Below, piece by piece: positions 16,789-24,054 of a stretch of DNA of 64,000 nt. The stretch comes from an uncultured Capnocytophaga sp. (GTDB lineage: Bacteria > Bacteroidota > Bacteroidia > Flavobacteriales > Flavobacteriaceae). The DNA lies in NCBI RefSeq assembly GCF_937936315.1, contig NZ_CALGWU010000024.1, positions 87,649 to 151,648 of the forward strand, in the 5' to 3' direction. Positions within the stretch are counted from its first letter, which is position 1, and every line of letters starts with the position of its first letter. The notes beneath the pieces were generated by a model, which was not told where the DNA came from, made no database searches, and saw nothing but the letters and a program-made list of their open reading frames with translations. Both the position numbers and the translations under genes were made by a program.

Positions 16789-17106
16789 ATGATTTTAACA
16801 ACAACCCCTACCCTCGAAGGACAACCTATCAAGCAATATTTAGGCATCGTTACCGGTGAAACCATCATCGGGGCAAATGCTATTAAAGATTTTATGGCTG
16901 GACTTACCGATTTCTTTGGCGGGCGCTCTACTACCTACGAGAAAGTCCTTATCGAAGCCAAAGAATCTGCCCTTGCCGAACTCCAACAACGCGCTGCCCA
17001 AAAAGGCGCTAATGCGATCGTTGGCATCGACCTCGATTATGAAACCGTAGGCGCTAATGGCGGTATGCTAATGGTTACTGTCAGCGGCACAGCTGTAGTT
17101 ATCTAA
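16789..17106 (+). CDS. YbjQ/UPF0145 family protein
   Basis: A 105-residue protein. YLGIVTGETIIGANAIKD near the start, FFGGRSTTYEKVL, AKESALAELQQRAAQKGANA and GIDLDYETVG are the family's recognisable blocks. UPF0145 proteins form pentameric rings and are thought to bind heavy metals or act in stress; the role is not settled. Full length, 45 bp after tatA, probably on the same transcript. No signal peptide. Confidence 0.92.
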   Translation: MILTTTPTLEGQPIKQYLGIVTGETIIGANAIKDFMAGLTDFFGGRSTTYEKVLIEAKESALAELQQRAAQKGANAIVGIDLDYETVGANGGMLMVTVSGTAVVI

Positions 17107-17144
17107 TTAGCAAATTCACCAATGAGTAGCGACACTCTCTAACA

Positions 17145-17172
17145 CCTAAAACCTAACCCCTGAAACCTATTT
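17145..17172. repeat. heptamer tandem repeat (CCTGAAA type) running into mutY
   Basis: Four units: CCTAAAA, CCTAACC, CCTGAAA, CCTATTT. The last two lie in frame with mutY upstream of its GTG codon, so the repeat may encode the first residues of the protein. Confidence 0.7.
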
Positions 17173-17183
17173 CCGACAAATTA

Positions 17184-18188
17184 GTGAATTGGTATGCCAC
17201 TGCCCAGCGCGACTTGCCTTGGCGTGGCACTACCGACCCTTATAAGGTGTGGCTCTCCGAAATTATTCTCCAGCAAACGCGTGTCGTACAAGGGCTGCCC
17301 TACTACCAGCGCTTTATCAGCAACTATCCCACCATCACCGATTTGGCAAATGCCCCCGAAGAAGAAGTCCTCAAACTATGGCAGGGCTTAGGTTACTACT
17401 CCCGCGCCAAAAATCTACATCACACCGCCCAATACATCGCTACCGAACTGGGTGGTATCTTCCCAAAAACCTATAAAGAACTCGTAAAACTCAAAGGCAT
17501 AGGCGACTATACAGCCAGTGCCATCGCCTCTTTTTGCTATAACGAACCCTGCCCCGTAGTCGATGGCAATGTATACCGCGTGCTCTCACGTGTGTTTGGC
17601 ATCGCAACCCCTATCAACAGCACTCAAGGAGCAAAAGAGTTTAAAGCCTTGGCACACGAGTGTTTAGATAAAGCCAATGCAGGTGTTTACAACCAAGCAA
17701 TAATGGAGTTTGGCGCACTGCAATGCACTCCCCAGAGTCCCGATTGCGCTAATTGCGTATTGCGCGACCATTGTTGGGCATTCCACCATAACAAGGTAAA
17801 CGAATTACCCGTAAAACTCAAGAAAATCACTATCAAAAAACGTTATTTCAACTACCTCGTATGGTTAAACCCCTACGGACAAACCCTCTTACAAAAGCGT
17901 GAAGGCAAAGATATATGGCACGGACTCTATGAGTTCCCGTTACTCGAAACACACGCTCCCGCCACTGCCGACACCATAGCTGCTGCTCACCCCACAGCTA
18001 CCGTGAGTTTGTACAACGAAACACCTGTAATCCACAAACTCACACACCAGCATATCTACACTTCTTTTTGGATTATCACCACCCCCGAACCCCTTGACAA
18101 CAGCATACCCATCACCGATATACACCGCTACCCTGTATCGGCACTCACCGCAAATTTCATCACCAAATTTTGGAAGCAGAAAAAATAG
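17184..18188 (+). CDS. mutY: A/G-specific adenine glycosylase
   Basis: Encodes at least 334 residues. MutY removes adenine mispaired with 8-oxoguanine. Visible features are WLSEIILQQTRV (catalytic Glu near residue 26), the helix-hairpin-helix LKGIGDYTASAIASF, VVDGNVYRVLSRVFG (catalytic Asp), and the iron-sulfur ligands C-x6-C-x2-C-x5-C in CTPQSPDCANCVLRDHC. A NUDIX-like 8-oxoG recognition domain ends the protein. The conserved N-terminal helix appears to extend upstream of the GTG at 17184 (ISDKLVNWYATAQRDLPW). Between the in-frame TAA and the GTG, however, the only start-like codons are CTG 17160 and ATT 17169. The last 37 bp are copied at 23070. Confidence 0.93.
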   Translation: MNWYATAQRDLPWRGTTDPYKVWLSEIILQQTRVVQGLPYYQRFISNYPTITDLANAPEEEVLKLWQGLGYYSRAKNLHHTAQYIATELGGIFPKTYKELVKLKGIGDYTASAIASFCYNEPCPVVDGNVYRVLSRVFGIATPINSTQGAKEFKALAHECLDKANAGVYNQAIMEFGALQCTPQSPDCANCVLRDHCWAFHHNKVNELPVKLKKITIKKRYFNYLVWLNPYGQTLLQKREGKDIWHGLYEFPLLETHAPATADTIAAAHPTATVSLYNETPVIHKLTHQHIYTSFWIITTPEPLDNSIPITDIHRYPVSALTANFITKFWKQKK

Positions 18189-18218
18189 AAATTATTTTAT
18201 ACCTTTGTAGGCTGAATA
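18152..18218. repeat. left copy of 67-bp direct repeat (mutY 3' end)
   Basis: Runs from AAATTTCATCACC in the last codons of mutY through its stop to GTAGGCTGAATA. It includes a good -7 box, TACCTTTG (18200-18207), without a -33 at the usual spacing. It matches 23070-23136 at 63 of 67 positions in the same orientation. The two copies enclose the 4.85-kb toxin-immunity island. Confidence 0.85.
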
Positions 18219-18297
18219 CGAGAGAATTAAAAGATTTTAAACCAACTATTTTTATAAAACTGTCCGCAAAGTCTTAAAATTGTATTAGCACCTTTAC

Positions 18298-18452
18298 ACT
18301 TTGCCAAAGTTTTTAATTGCTCGTCGTGCTACGACCTTTGGCAAAGTTGACTCCCCTGATATTCAATTGCTTTTACAGCGCGTAGTGTAGGAAAGCCAGC
18401 GATAGCTGGGTGTTACAATAGAGTTATTTATACAAGCTCGCGCCAGCGGGGG
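18298..18452. repeat. gene-free block: 12-bp inverted repeat plus fragments of interspersed repeats
   Basis: ACTTTGCCAAAG (18298-18309) and CTTTGGCAAAGT (18336-18347) are perfect inverted arms. The loop holds ATTGCTCGTCGTGCTACGACC, which with one mismatch recurs near 39905-39925. At 18358-18389 comes a truncated copy of the GATAATCAAT...GTGGTGTA element found complete at 23921 and 29635, then a CCAGCGATAGCTGG hairpin. At 18436-18452 follows the CTCGCGCCAGCGGGGG patch also seen near 3980. No gene is visible. This looks like layered insertions and deletions at the edge of the island. Confidence 0.6.
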
Positions 18453-18505
18453 AAAATGTAATCGTGATAAATTTATTAGATGAACTAGGAAAAATAATAA
18501 AGTAA
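18452..18505 (+). pseudogene. C-terminal tip of a toxin fragment (probable)
   Basis: An open frame without a start codon reads ENVIVINLLDELGKIIK and stops at 18503-18505, six bases before the next gene's ATG. The position directly before a presumed immunity gene, and an abrupt start at the edge of a repeat, match the other toxin tips in this island. The sequence is too short to name a family. Confidence 0.35.
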
Positions 18506-18511
18506 CTTGTG

Positions 18512-19066
18512 ATGGGGACTCTTTCAAAAATTTATGTAAAAAATGATAATATAGATAATATTATTAATGAGTTTAAAACTTTCTATTCTATAAAAAGAAT
18601 AGAATTTTTAGATACTCCAAAGTGGTGGCTCTATGCGCCCAAAGAGACTATTATTATTTCATCTGAATATGAGAACTGGATAGAAATAGAGGTGCAATTC
18701 AATTATTCACTATACATTTATGATGAGTTCTTGAGAAGGTTGTCAGAGAAGTATCAAACTATTATTTTATTAGTATATTATCAATCAACAACGGGAGAAG
18801 GTAGAGTGGCTACATTTCAAAGAGGTAGAATGAATTTATCTATTGTTCAAAATTATGTTAGAGAAGAGAATGTAGATAAAATTATTTTGACAGATAATTT
18901 TGGTTTGTCTCTCTCTTTAAAAAAGAAATTTCAAATTCCTAATCTATATGATGAATGTTATATTTTTGACTATGATTTTATTAATTACTTTTTGGATAAA
19001 GAAGGGGTCTTTTCTCTATCAAAAGAAAAAAAACATCATTATATACATATAGAGAAAATTAATTAA
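18512..19066 (+). CDS. hypothetical protein, probable immunity protein
   Basis: Encodes 184 residues from the ATG at 18512; a GTG directly before it is possible. It is soluble, with no signal peptide, and AT-rich in codon use. Recognisable stretches are IEFLDTPKWWLYAPKET, WIEIEVQFNYSLYIYDEF and LLVYYQSTTGEGRVATFQRG, which suggest an alpha/beta fold with a long mixed sheet. I do not recognise the family. It is placed between a toxin-tip fragment and an ADP-ribosyltransferase remnant, and in polymorphic-toxin arrays each immunity gene follows its toxin. It would then protect against the toxin whose last 17 residues lie at 18452-18505. That role is inference. Confidence 0.5.
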   Translation: MGTLSKIYVKNDNIDNIINEFKTFYSIKRIEFLDTPKWWLYAPKETIIISSEYENWIEIEVQFNYSLYIYDEFLRRLSEKYQTIILLVYYQSTTGEGRVATFQRGRMNLSIVQNYVREENVDKIILTDNFGLSLSLKKKFQIPNLYDECYIFDYDFINYFLDKEGVFSLSKEKKHHYIHIEKIN

Positions 19067-19067
19067 A

Positions 19068-19628
19068 AACAAAATATTACTAAATGGAAAAGTAGCAAGG
19101 AAATCTACTAAGGAGCTTTCATTAGAGGAAGAAGCTGTTTTTTAATTTTACACAAATAAATCTTACTATAGTTTTAATCAAGCATTATTATCTGCAAATA
19201 GAACTGCTAATATATTAGAAATTGAAAAGTTACTAAATAAAGTACTTGATAAGATTCCTTCTTCTTCAGGTACATATTATCGAGGTATTAGCAAAGAAGA
19301 AATAGAAATGTTAAGTAAATATAAGATTGGTGATGAAATTACTTATAAAAACTTTTTGTCTACAAGTAGCGAAAAAGAAAAGGCAATTGAATTTTATTAC
19401 TTCAATATAAATAAAACAGGGCTAGGAGGATTAGTAGAGGTGATTTCTAAAAACGGAAAAAGAATAGATAAATTTTCTGATATCACAGAATGGGAGGTCT
19501 TACATAAAAGCAAGACAATGTTTGAATTAATAGAGATTGACAAGTCCTATATATTGAATATTGATGATGTTCTTTTAGAAGGAGCTAAACCAATAAAATT
19601 AACAAAATACACTATAAAAGAAAAATAA
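19068..19628 (+). pseudogene. ADP-ribosyltransferase toxin domain, truncated and interrupted
   Basis: An in-frame stretch without a proper start reads ILLNGKVARKSTKELSLEEE, meets a TAA at 19143-19145, and continues in the same frame as FYTNKSYYSFNQALLSANR and onward to 19628. It has the R-S-E order of ADP-ribosyltransferase toxins: YYRGISKEE (Arg), NFLSTSSEKEKA (Ser-Thr-Ser), and EWEVLHKS with an ExE catalytic pair. An ATG at 19308 could only start after the Arg. It therefore seems an inactive C-terminal tip of a polymorphic toxin. The next gene, two bases later, is its likely immunity gene. Confidence 0.72.
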
Positions 19629-19629
19629 G

Positions 19630-20145
19630 ATGGATATAGTATTAATTAATAAAATTTATAATCAGTATCAATTAGAGTTTAAATATTCGGGAAATGAGGA
19701 ATCCATTATAAATCTATTACTTAAACAAAAAGAATGGAGCTTGTTAGATGATGAACAGAAAAATATAAGACGAAAAAAATATTTACAAGATTTTGAAAAA
19801 CATTTTATCTATAACGAAAAAAAAAGAGTGATTTTTTTATATGAATCTTTAGTCTTTCAAATATCTTTAAAAATAAAAGATTTGTTAGATATTATAGATA
19901 CAGATACAAACATTAGTACTTTTGAAGGGGCTTTTTTCAGAATAAAATCAATGCTCTTTTGTGAAAAAGAACTTATAAATCAATATGAAAGCTTTAATAG
20001 AATAGGCCATATTCCTTATGAAATTTTTGAACCTTTAATTGAGAAAGTTGAAAATACTCAAAAGTACAAACAATATAAATTAGACAATTTATTTGAGAGA
20101 TATAAAAGAATGTATGATTTATTTTTAGAAAAGCCTTATGATTGA
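19630..20145 (+). CDS. hypothetical protein, probable immunity to the ADP-ribosyltransferase
   Basis: Encodes 171 residues, mostly helical and rich in Lys, Glu and Ile, with no signal peptide. It starts one base after the toxin stop (TAAG-ATG). The stretch LLLKQKEWSLLDDEQKNIRR and the later SMLFCEKELINQYESFNRIG are characteristic, but I know no family for them. The tight spacing after the ADP-ribosyltransferase tip is the usual toxin-immunity arrangement, so I call it an immunity protein by context. Its last codons overlap the start of the next toxin fragment. Confidence 0.5.
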   Translation: MDIVLINKIYNQYQLEFKYSGNEESIINLLLKQKEWSLLDDEQKNIRRKKYLQDFEKHFIYNEKKRVIFLYESLVFQISLKIKDLLDIIDTDTNISTFEGAFFRIKSMLFCEKELINQYESFNRIGHIPYEIFEPLIEKVENTQKYKQYKLDNLFERYKRMYDLFLEKPYD

Positions 20146-20508
20146 TAGTTGTAACTTTGATGTTAATAAAGAAATTAGTATCTTCATAGATACTAAAAAC
20201 TATTCTAAAGTAGGCAATATGTTTAAAGATTTAGGACAATATAAAGCATATTTAAGAGAAATAGATAACTTTGATCAGCTGTATATTATCCAACAAGGAG
20301 GTAAGGTATTACAAAAGAAGATATCATTAAAAAACTTGAAAGTGCTATAGCTAAAGATGCTGAAGGAGTTTATTATGCAAAAAAACAACTTTGGCAGAAA
20401 CTTGAGATAGATTCACCTGATAAACTACAAAAAGCTTGTGAAACCAAAGATTTATCTCAAAGCCCCGCTTTTGATAAATTTAGAGACATTATTTTAATAA
20501 CAAAATAG
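20138..20508 (+). pseudogene. toxin-tip fragment A, frameshifted
   Basis: Starts MIDSCNFDVNKEISIF and then MFKDLGQYKAYLREIDNF, and runs to LYIIQQGG. One base is then missing relative to copy B (GGT-AA-GGT here, GGT-AGA-GGT at 21669-21677). The correct frame resumes with GITKEDIIKKLESAIAKDAE and ends at a TAG at 20506-20508. Copy B at 21576-21881 aligns along its whole length. The fold is unknown. It ends eight bases before the propeller gene, its presumed immunity partner. Confidence 0.65.
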
Positions 20509-20515
20509 GTGTATT

Positions 20516-21592
20516 ATGAAATTTCAGAAAATAAATAAAATTGAAAATGTATTAGATTTCGAACCAAAAAATGGAAGTTATTCGTTTACAAAGGGTAATT
20601 TAAATTATTTATGTGTAAACAACAATTTTATACAAAAAGAAGAATGCCCCTTAGAACTATCTTTACGAGGAGAGTATATGTATGTTTGGTATGCCTCTTT
20701 AGAAAGGGTAGAGATATATTCTAATGAAAACACTCTAATAAGTACTATTGAAGGGGATGTTTTCTTATTAAATAAGGAAACCCTATATATAGGATACAGC
20801 CTATTAGAGCTAAATCCTTTTCAAAGCTACAGAAATTTAAAAAATCCATTTACTAATGAACTCATTTTAAAAGAAAACATTCCCTATCAGCTATATGTAG
20901 AAAAAGATATCATTATAGCTTATAGTATTTTTAAAGGAGAAATAAAACGTATCAATACCGATACAGAAACACTTTGGCAATTTACCATTGCTTCCTTAGG
21001 GGATTCTCCTTATCCTGATGAAGAGGATAAAATCGGAAAATTTTTAGGCATTACTAACAATTATCTATGGATAGTAACCAACTTAGGTCGACTTATTGCC
21101 TTAGATATACAGACAGGGGAAGTCCAAAAAGTAGCCTCTCCTCATACAACAGATGAGAAATATAATTATCATTTAAACAAGGCTTTTGGACACATTTATA
21201 TAAAACAAGAAGACGGAAATTTGTATTGTATGTCATATAATATGGTTACCATTATAGATACCCAAACATTTACCATAAAAGAAGAATATAATTTTCGCGA
21301 GGAAGACCCCGAAGGAATGGGGCAATATGAATTTGTATATAAATCTTTACTCCAAGGAGATTATTTTACCTTTTTAGGTTCTAAACATAAAGAATATGGA
21401 GGGATAGGTTGGATAGGTATTTTTGATTATAAGGCGAGAAAGTTAGTATGGGAATACGAACTTCTTCCTTTTGAAGAAAGAAAAACTACTCGCAATCAGT
21501 TAGTACCATCTCAACCCTTATATATAAGTGGTAATAAATTGTATATCAGAGATGTAAAGAAAAATCTATACATTTTTGAAAGAGAAGAATAG
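20516..21592 (+). CDS. beta-propeller (PQQ/WD-like) protein A, probable immunity protein
   Basis: Encodes 358 residues, cytoplasmic, made of repeated beta-strand units. Repeating phrases such as LWIVTNLGRLIALDIQTGEV, MVTIIDTQTFTIKEEY and WIGIFDYKARKLVWEYEL read like blades of a PQQ/YVTN-type propeller. It starts MKFQKINKIENV, matching MKFRKIKEIQKV in paralogue B at 21885. The C-terminal halves of A and B are nearly identical at DNA level, with several stretches of 50 bp or more. It follows toxin fragment A by seven bases. Propellers as immunity proteins are unusual, and the call rests on the repeated toxin-propeller order here and at 62461-63754. Confidence 0.6.
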   Translation: MKFQKINKIENVLDFEPKNGSYSFTKGNLNYLCVNNNFIQKEECPLELSLRGEYMYVWYASLERVEIYSNENTLISTIEGDVFLLNKETLYIGYSLLELNPFQSYRNLKNPFTNELILKENIPYQLYVEKDIIIAYSIFKGEIKRINTDTETLWQFTIASLGDSPYPDEEDKIGKFLGITNNYLWIVTNLGRLIALDIQTGEVQKVASPHTTDEKYNYHLNKAFGHIYIKQEDGNLYCMSYNMVTIIDTQTFTIKEEYNFREEDPEGMGQYEFVYKSLLQGDYFTFLGSKHKEYGGIGWIGIFDYKARKLVWEYELLPFEERKTTRNQLVPSQPLYISGNKLYIRDVKKNLYIFEREE

Positions 21593-21881
21593 CTTCAAAA
21601 ACTTAGGGCAATATAAAGCGTATTTAGAAGTTATTGATGATTTTGAGCAGCTATATATTATCCAACAAGGAGGTAGAGGTGTTACTAGAAAAGAAGTTAT
21701 TGAAAGGCTTGAAAGTGCTATAGCTAAAGATGCTGAAGGAGTCTATAGAGCTAATGAACCTATTTGGTTAAATATGAAAATTGGCTCTTATAAAAAGTTA
21801 GAAGATTTAGCAAAAACTAAAGAATTATCAACTTCTACTAAATATAGAGCATTTCAAGAAAGTATTAAAGTAACATTTTAA
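21576..21881 (+). CDS. toxin-tip fragment B (intact frame, no real start)
   Basis: Encodes up to 101 residues if a TTG inside the end of the propeller A gene is used. Homology to fragment A begins only at FKNLGQYKAYLEVIDDFEQL, immediately after the propeller A stop codon. It keeps QQGGRGVTRKEVIERLESAI and ends TKYRAFQESIKVTF. The breakpoint at the stop codon of the preceding gene suggests a cassette inserted or duplicated by recombination. It likely cannot be secreted or translated well on its own and may serve as a recombination donor for a full-length toxin gene elsewhere. Family unknown. Confidence 0.6.
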   Translation: MKEKNSFKNLGQYKAYLEVIDDFEQLYIIQQGGRGVTRKEVIERLESAIAKDAEGVYRANEPIWLNMKIGSYKKLEDLAKTKELSTSTKYRAFQESIKVTF

Positions 21882-21884
21882 TTT

Positions 21885-22904
21885 ATGAAGTTTAGAAAAA
21901 TAAAAGAAATCCAAAAAGTAAAAGCTTTTGACCCAAAAACAGAGGTCTATTCAGTAGATGAACCTGCAGAAGGAATACTTTTTAATGAGGTTTTTATACC
22001 TTTAGAAAATGTACCATTAGACATAATAGCAATAGGTCGAAAAATCTTCACAGTAGATGGAGCAGGGTGTTTGAAAATATGGGAAGAAGGAATACTCATA
22101 GAAACTATTGAAAACGCTGATTTATTATCTAAATCTGATAATAACCAGATTTTGAAATATTATTATGATAAGGAATGGAATAGTTATGATAATATCCTTG
22201 ATTTGGAGACCAATAAGCTAATTTTAAAAGAAAGCATTCCCTATCAGCTATATGTAGAAAAAAATATCATTATAGCGTATGATATTTTCGAGGGAGAGAT
22301 AAAGCGTATCAATACCGATACAGAAACACTTTGGCAATTTACCATTGCTTCCTTAGGGGATTCTCCTTATCCTGATGAAGAGGATAGAATAGATAAAATA
22401 GTAGGTATCGCAAACGGAAATCTATGGTTTTATACCAAATTGTATCGCTTAGTTGCCTTAGATATTGAAACAGGAAGTGTACAATACCATACCGATTGCT
22501 TTGGTGTTCAGTTAGATGAAGTTACTGAAAATATTTTTGCTATTGCCTCAAGTGGTTGGACAATTATAGATACCCAAACATTTACTGTGAAAGGAAATTA
22601 TTTTTTCTCAAAAGAAGACCCTGAAGGAATGGGGCAATATGAGTCTGTATATAAACCTTTATTACAAGGAGATTATTTCACTTTTATAGGCTCTAAACAT
22701 AAAGAATATGGAGGGATAGGTTGGATAGGTATTTTTGATTACAAGGCGAGAAAGTTAGTATGGGAATACGAACTTCTTCCTTTTGAAGAAAGAAAAGCTA
22801 CTCGCAATCGTTTAGTTGCTCCCCAACCCTTATATATGAGTGGTAATAAATTGTATATCAAAGATGTAAAGAAAAATCTATACATTTTTGAAAGAGAAGA
22901 ATAG
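21885..22904 (+). CDS. beta-propeller protein B, probable immunity protein
   Basis: Encodes 339 residues, paralogous to the protein at 20516. The first about 120 residues have diverged (FDPKTEVYSVDEPAEGILFN versus the A copy), while the region from IPYQLYVEK to the end is nearly identical, with a small difference in the middle (RIDKIVGIANGNLWFYTKL) and a missing blade segment of about 20 residues. It starts three bases after toxin fragment B. The pattern of variable front and shared back suggests that specificity for the toxin lies in the N-terminal blades, or that gene conversion has homogenised the back. Cytoplasmic; immunity role inferred. Confidence 0.6.
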   Translation: MKFRKIKEIQKVKAFDPKTEVYSVDEPAEGILFNEVFIPLENVPLDIIAIGRKIFTVDGAGCLKIWEEGILIETIENADLLSKSDNNQILKYYYDKEWNSYDNILDLETNKLILKESIPYQLYVEKNIIIAYDIFEGEIKRINTDTETLWQFTIASLGDSPYPDEEDRIDKIVGIANGNLWFYTKLYRLVALDIETGSVQYHTDCFGVQLDEVTENIFAIASSGWTIIDTQTFTVKGNYFFSKEDPEGMGQYESVYKPLLQGDYFTFIGSKHKEYGGIGWIGIFDYKARKLVWEYELLPFEERKATRNRLVAPQPLYMSGNKLYIKDVKKNLYIFEREE

Positions 22905-22920
22905 AATATTTACACCTAAA

Positions 22921-23032
22921 TCACCGTCAAGTGAAAATTTGTATTTCACATACCCAGCAGTGCCAACTCGCTGGCTTTGTGGGAAATTTAAAATACTTTG
23001 CTGATTGTTAAACAATTAATTACGTAGAACTC
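22921..23032. repeat. interspersed repeat of the TCACC-TCA-GTGAAAATT type, copy 1
   Basis: Begins TCACCGTCAAGTGAAAATTTG, includes a CCAGCAGTGCCAACTCGCTGG hairpin, and ends with GTGGGAAATTTAAAATACTTTGC and then TGATTGTTAAACAATTA. The second copy (29803-29930) shares both ends but has a different middle. No gene is visible from 22905 to 23460; the stretch holds this repeat, the 67-bp direct repeat and the 65-bp tandem array. Confidence 0.6.
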
Positions 23033-23069
23033 CCCTTAAACATACCATCACTCCTCTTCTCAATCCTAT

Positions 23070-23136
23070 AAATTTCATCACCAAGTTTTGGAAATAGGAA
23101 AAATAGAAATTATTTTATACCTTTGTAGGCTGAATA
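23070..23136. repeat. right copy of 67-bp direct repeat (mutY 3' end)
   Basis: Same orientation as 18152-18218, 63 of 67 bases identical. The four differences fall in the last codons of mutY, so this copy is a diverged mutY tail, perhaps from another strain or an older duplication. It closes the toxin-immunity island. Directly downstream the 65-bp tandem array begins. Confidence 0.85.
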
Positions 23137-23150
23137 AAGTCCTAATTTTT

Positions 23151-23440
23151 TATTTGATGGTCATTTGATAGAAATGCCCTTCTAAAAATTAAATCACTGA
23201 TAATCAATTAGTCTTTATTTGATGGTTATTTGATAGAAAATCCCTTTTAAAAATTAAATCACTGATAATCAATTAGTTTTTATTTGATGGTCATTTGATA
23301 GAAAAGCTCTTTTAAAAATTAAGTCACTGATAATCAATTAGTTTTTATTTGATGGTTATTTGATAGAAATGCCCTTTTAAAAATTAAATCATTGATAATC
23401 AATTAGTTTTTATTTGATGGTCATTTGATAGAAATGTAAA
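23151..23440. repeat. 65-bp tandem repeat, four full units and a partial fifth
   Basis: Each unit begins TATTTGATGG(T/C)(C/T)ATTTGATAGAAA-like and ends AAATCACTGATAATCAATTAG. Starts are at 23151, 23216, 23281, 23346 and 23411, exactly 65 bp apart. Units differ by a few substitutions, with no spacers of unrelated sequence, so it is a minisatellite and not a CRISPR array. The unit's end (CTGATAATCAAT) matches the start of the dispersed element at 23921 and 29635. It ends 20 bp before the ATG at 23461. Confidence 0.9.
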
Positions 23441-23460
23441 AATATTAAAACTTATACTCT

Positions 23461-23922
23461 ATGAAATTAACACTCTTACTCGTTATTGCTTGTATTGCCA
23501 ATACCTTTGCTCAACTCTCACCACAAGCCTTAGACTCCTTACAGCAAGTGAGATATATCAAAGCAAAGTACGTATTGCACGCCGACGAAAACATTTCTTT
23601 AGCCCCAAGCAGACTTTATGTGTTAAAAGGTGAAAAATATTATGGCGAATATGTAACCAAATACGACCACCGAGGCAGCGCTCTGGAGTTTTATAGCGGA
23701 GGTTCAGAAGGTTATATACCTCACAAACGCTACAACACCTATGGCAAAGACCTGCCTTTTGAAGCCGATATGTACGAATACCATATCAAAATAGACAAAA
23801 AGCACGGCACCATCATCGACAATGGGGAAACACATCGCAATTTCCACTTCATCAAAGGCGAAAAGAAAATAAAAGTCCCCACCAACTCCCAAGGTCGCTT
23901 TATCATTTATGAGTATTTATGA
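23461..23922 (+). CDS. secreted hypothetical protein
   Basis: Encodes 153 residues with a clear signal peptide (MKLTLLLVIACIANTFAQ). The mature protein is short and rich in Tyr, Lys and Glu, with SRLYVLKGEKYYGEYVTKYD and a C-terminal HFIKGEKKIKVPTNSQGRF. I do not recognise the family; the repeated short strands suggest a small beta-rich fold. Its 5' end abuts the 65-bp tandem array, which may influence expression. The first bases of a dispersed repeat overlap its stop codon. Part of the same signal peptide appears as a relic at 29552-29590. Confidence 0.65.
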   Translation: MKLTLLLVIACIANTFAQLSPQALDSLQQVRYIKAKYVLHADENISLAPSRLYVLKGEKYYGEYVTKYDHRGSALEFYSGGSEGYIPHKRYNTYGKDLPFEADMYEYHIKIDKKHGTIIDNGETHRNFHFIKGEKKIKVPTNSQGRFIIYEYL

Positions 23923-24024
23923 TAATCAATTGCTTTTAAAGTGTGTGGTGTACAGACGTTTTGCAAACGCCCCCCTAAAAACAAGCCTATTTATTCGAAA
24001 TCTATTTTCGTTTAACTATAAATC
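23921..24024. repeat. dispersed element with GTTTTGCAAAC core, copy a
   Basis: GATAATCAATTGCTTTTAAAG, then GTGTGGTGTACAGACG, the near-palindrome CGTTTTGCAAACG, AAAACAAGCCTATTTATTCG and TTTTCGTTTAACTATAAATC. Further copies lie at 24770 (15-bp internal deletion), 25577 (truncated), 29635 (complete), 18358 (truncated) and 47200 (inverted, core only). It starts inside the stop codon of the previous gene. Confidence 0.8.
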
Positions 24025-24054
24025 AAGAAGTATAACTCTAAAAACCTTATAAAG

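Noticed and set aside
23151..23440. Possible CRISPR array
   Set aside because: The 65-bp units are directly adjacent with no unique spacers between conserved repeats, and no cas genes are nearby.
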